Source: Marinomonas aquimarina (GTDB lineage Bacteria; Pseudomonadota; Gammaproteobacteria; Pseudomonadales; Marinomonadaceae). Taken from it: a DNA stretch of 64,000 bases. The position numbers and the translations under genes are program-made. Positions 63,541 through 64,000 of the stretch are shown here, in pieces. Location of the stretch: NCBI RefSeq assembly GCF_900089755.1, contig NZ_FLOC01000002.1, positions 1 to 64,000 of the forward strand. Reading direction: 5' to 3'. Within the stretch, counting starts at the first letter, position 1; each line of letters begins with the position of its first letter. The notes below the pieces were generated by a model. The model searched no databases and was not told the DNA's origin. It saw nothing but the letters and a program-made list of their open reading frames with translations.

Positions 63541-64000
63541 TTAAAGCTCAGCGAACTCTTTTTCCCAGCGCTTGGCTTCTTTCTTAGAAGGGCCACCAAC
63601 CACGTTTACCGCATGACGCAGGCGTGCACGAGTCATATCTGGGCCCAGAATACTCATCGAGTCAAACACAGACACAGACGCTGTGGTACCCGCAACCGCG
63701 ACGAACAATGGGGCGAAGAAGTCTTTTGGTTTCACTTCCATTGCTTGCGCAAGGGATTTCATTTCCGCAAAGATGTTATCTTTTTCCCAAGCACGCAGTG
63801 CTTCGAGTTTCCACAGAGCAAACTGCAATGCTTTACGTAGAGTTTCTTGTTCCATCTTGATCTCAGCGAATGATTCCGCTGTTACATCTAGCTGGCCTTT
63901 GAAGAAGAAGCCCGCCACGTCAGCCACGTCCGAGAAGGTATCGATACGTGGAATGATCAACGGCAGGATAGCGTTCACGTAGTCGCTGTTTAAGCCCCAC
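63541..64000 (-). CDS. gltX: glutamyl-tRNA synthetase, C-terminal part (cut by window edge)
   Basis: About 153 residues of the anticodon-binding end of GluRS are visible; the frame stays open to the right edge, reading WGLNSDYVNAILPLI from the last bases. The block RIDTFSDVADVAGFFFKG and the end AGTTASVSVFDSMSILG followed by RARLRHAVNVV fit bacterial GluRS. The GTG at 63978 is internal and is not the start. The catalytic HIGH and KMSKS motifs are outside the window, so whether it charges tRNA-Glu only cannot be judged. Confidence 0.93.
   Translation of the reverse strand, partial: WGLNSDYVNAILPLIIPRIDTFSDVADVAGFFFKGQLDVTAESFAEIKMEQETLRKALQFALWKLEALRAWEKDNIFAEMKSLAQAMEVKPKDFFAPLFVAVAGTTASVSVFDSMSILGPDMTRARLRHAVNVVGGPSKKEAKRWEKEFAEL

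Noticed and set aside
1-64000. tRNA, rRNA, CRISPR arrays, prophage or defence islands
   Set aside because: No tRNA-like cloverleaf, rRNA-like sequence, regularly spaced repeats or phage and defence gene groups were seen on reading both strands.

Overview
The window looks like chromosomal DNA of a marine gammaproteobacterium of the Oceanospirillales type. The gene content and order fit this: DUF2066/purM-purN-DUF3108, gyrA-serC-pheA-tyrA/aroA-cmk-rpsA, ubiG-yciK, nadD-rsfS-rlmH-mrdA-rodA-mltB-rlpA-dacA-ybeD-lipB-lipA, fabV, and a LapD/LapG adhesion switch. Marinomonas or a relative is my best guess, but the genus cannot be proven from the sequence alone. I see no rRNA, tRNA, CRISPR array or prophage.

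Layout. 1-126 is the 3' end of an IS4-family element. 127-4130 holds a small zinc-ribbon protein, DUF2066, purM, purN and DUF3108. 4137-13045 holds mobA, a LuxR-type regulator, the type I secretion pair lapC-lapB, a small protein, lapD, lapG and DUF1244. 13057-15845 holds tapT, pdxJ, a Tag-like glycosylase and frnE. 15850-17272 is a complete IS4-family element in the opposite orientation to the first copy. 17284-18584 is an iron storage locus: a Fur-type promoter, bfd and two complementary bacterioferritin subunits. 18662-22675 holds parC, a cupin-like protein and an acetyltransferase fusion. 22676-22996 is a gene-free stretch with a candidate structured RNA. 22997-33877 is one long leftward cluster for lipoate, cell-wall elongation, ribosome factors, NAD and proline. 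34010-34988 holds trmO and a small unknown gene. 35133-44902 is the leftward gyrA-to-rpsA cluster. 45240-49623 holds ubiG, yciK and an M16 protease. 49648-54111 holds an unknown periplasmic protein, fabV, a glycosyltransferase, two small Cys-rich proteins and a YebC-family protein. 54377-63473 holds a SulP transporter, a two-component system, an AEC transporter, an AraC-like regulator with flavodoxin, DUF3301 and a chemoreceptor. The right edge is the C-terminal part of gltX.

How the genes work together. LapD (inside-out c-di-GMP receptor), LapG (periplasmic protease) and LapB/LapC (secretion of a large adhesin) form most of a biofilm attachment switch, but neither the adhesin nor the outer-membrane pore is in the window. 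bfd and the two bfr genes form an iron storage and release module. The mrdA-rodA-mltB-rlpA-dacA genes build and trim rod-shape peptidoglycan. The gyrA-to-rpsA cluster mixes DNA topology, serine and aromatic amino acid synthesis and translation.

Most interesting points: (1) both IS copies sit inside hairpins that look like transcription terminators, with palindromic 11-bp target repeats, and the complete copy carries its own terminator just upstream of its transposase; (2) the AroA half of the TyrA-AroA fusion has lost many conserved active-site residues; (3) the two bacterioferritins split the haem and ferroxidase functions; (4) a roughly 185-nt structured transcript candidate lies between the acetyltransferase and lipA; (5) a perfect TetR-type operator stands before sulP with no local regulator gene.
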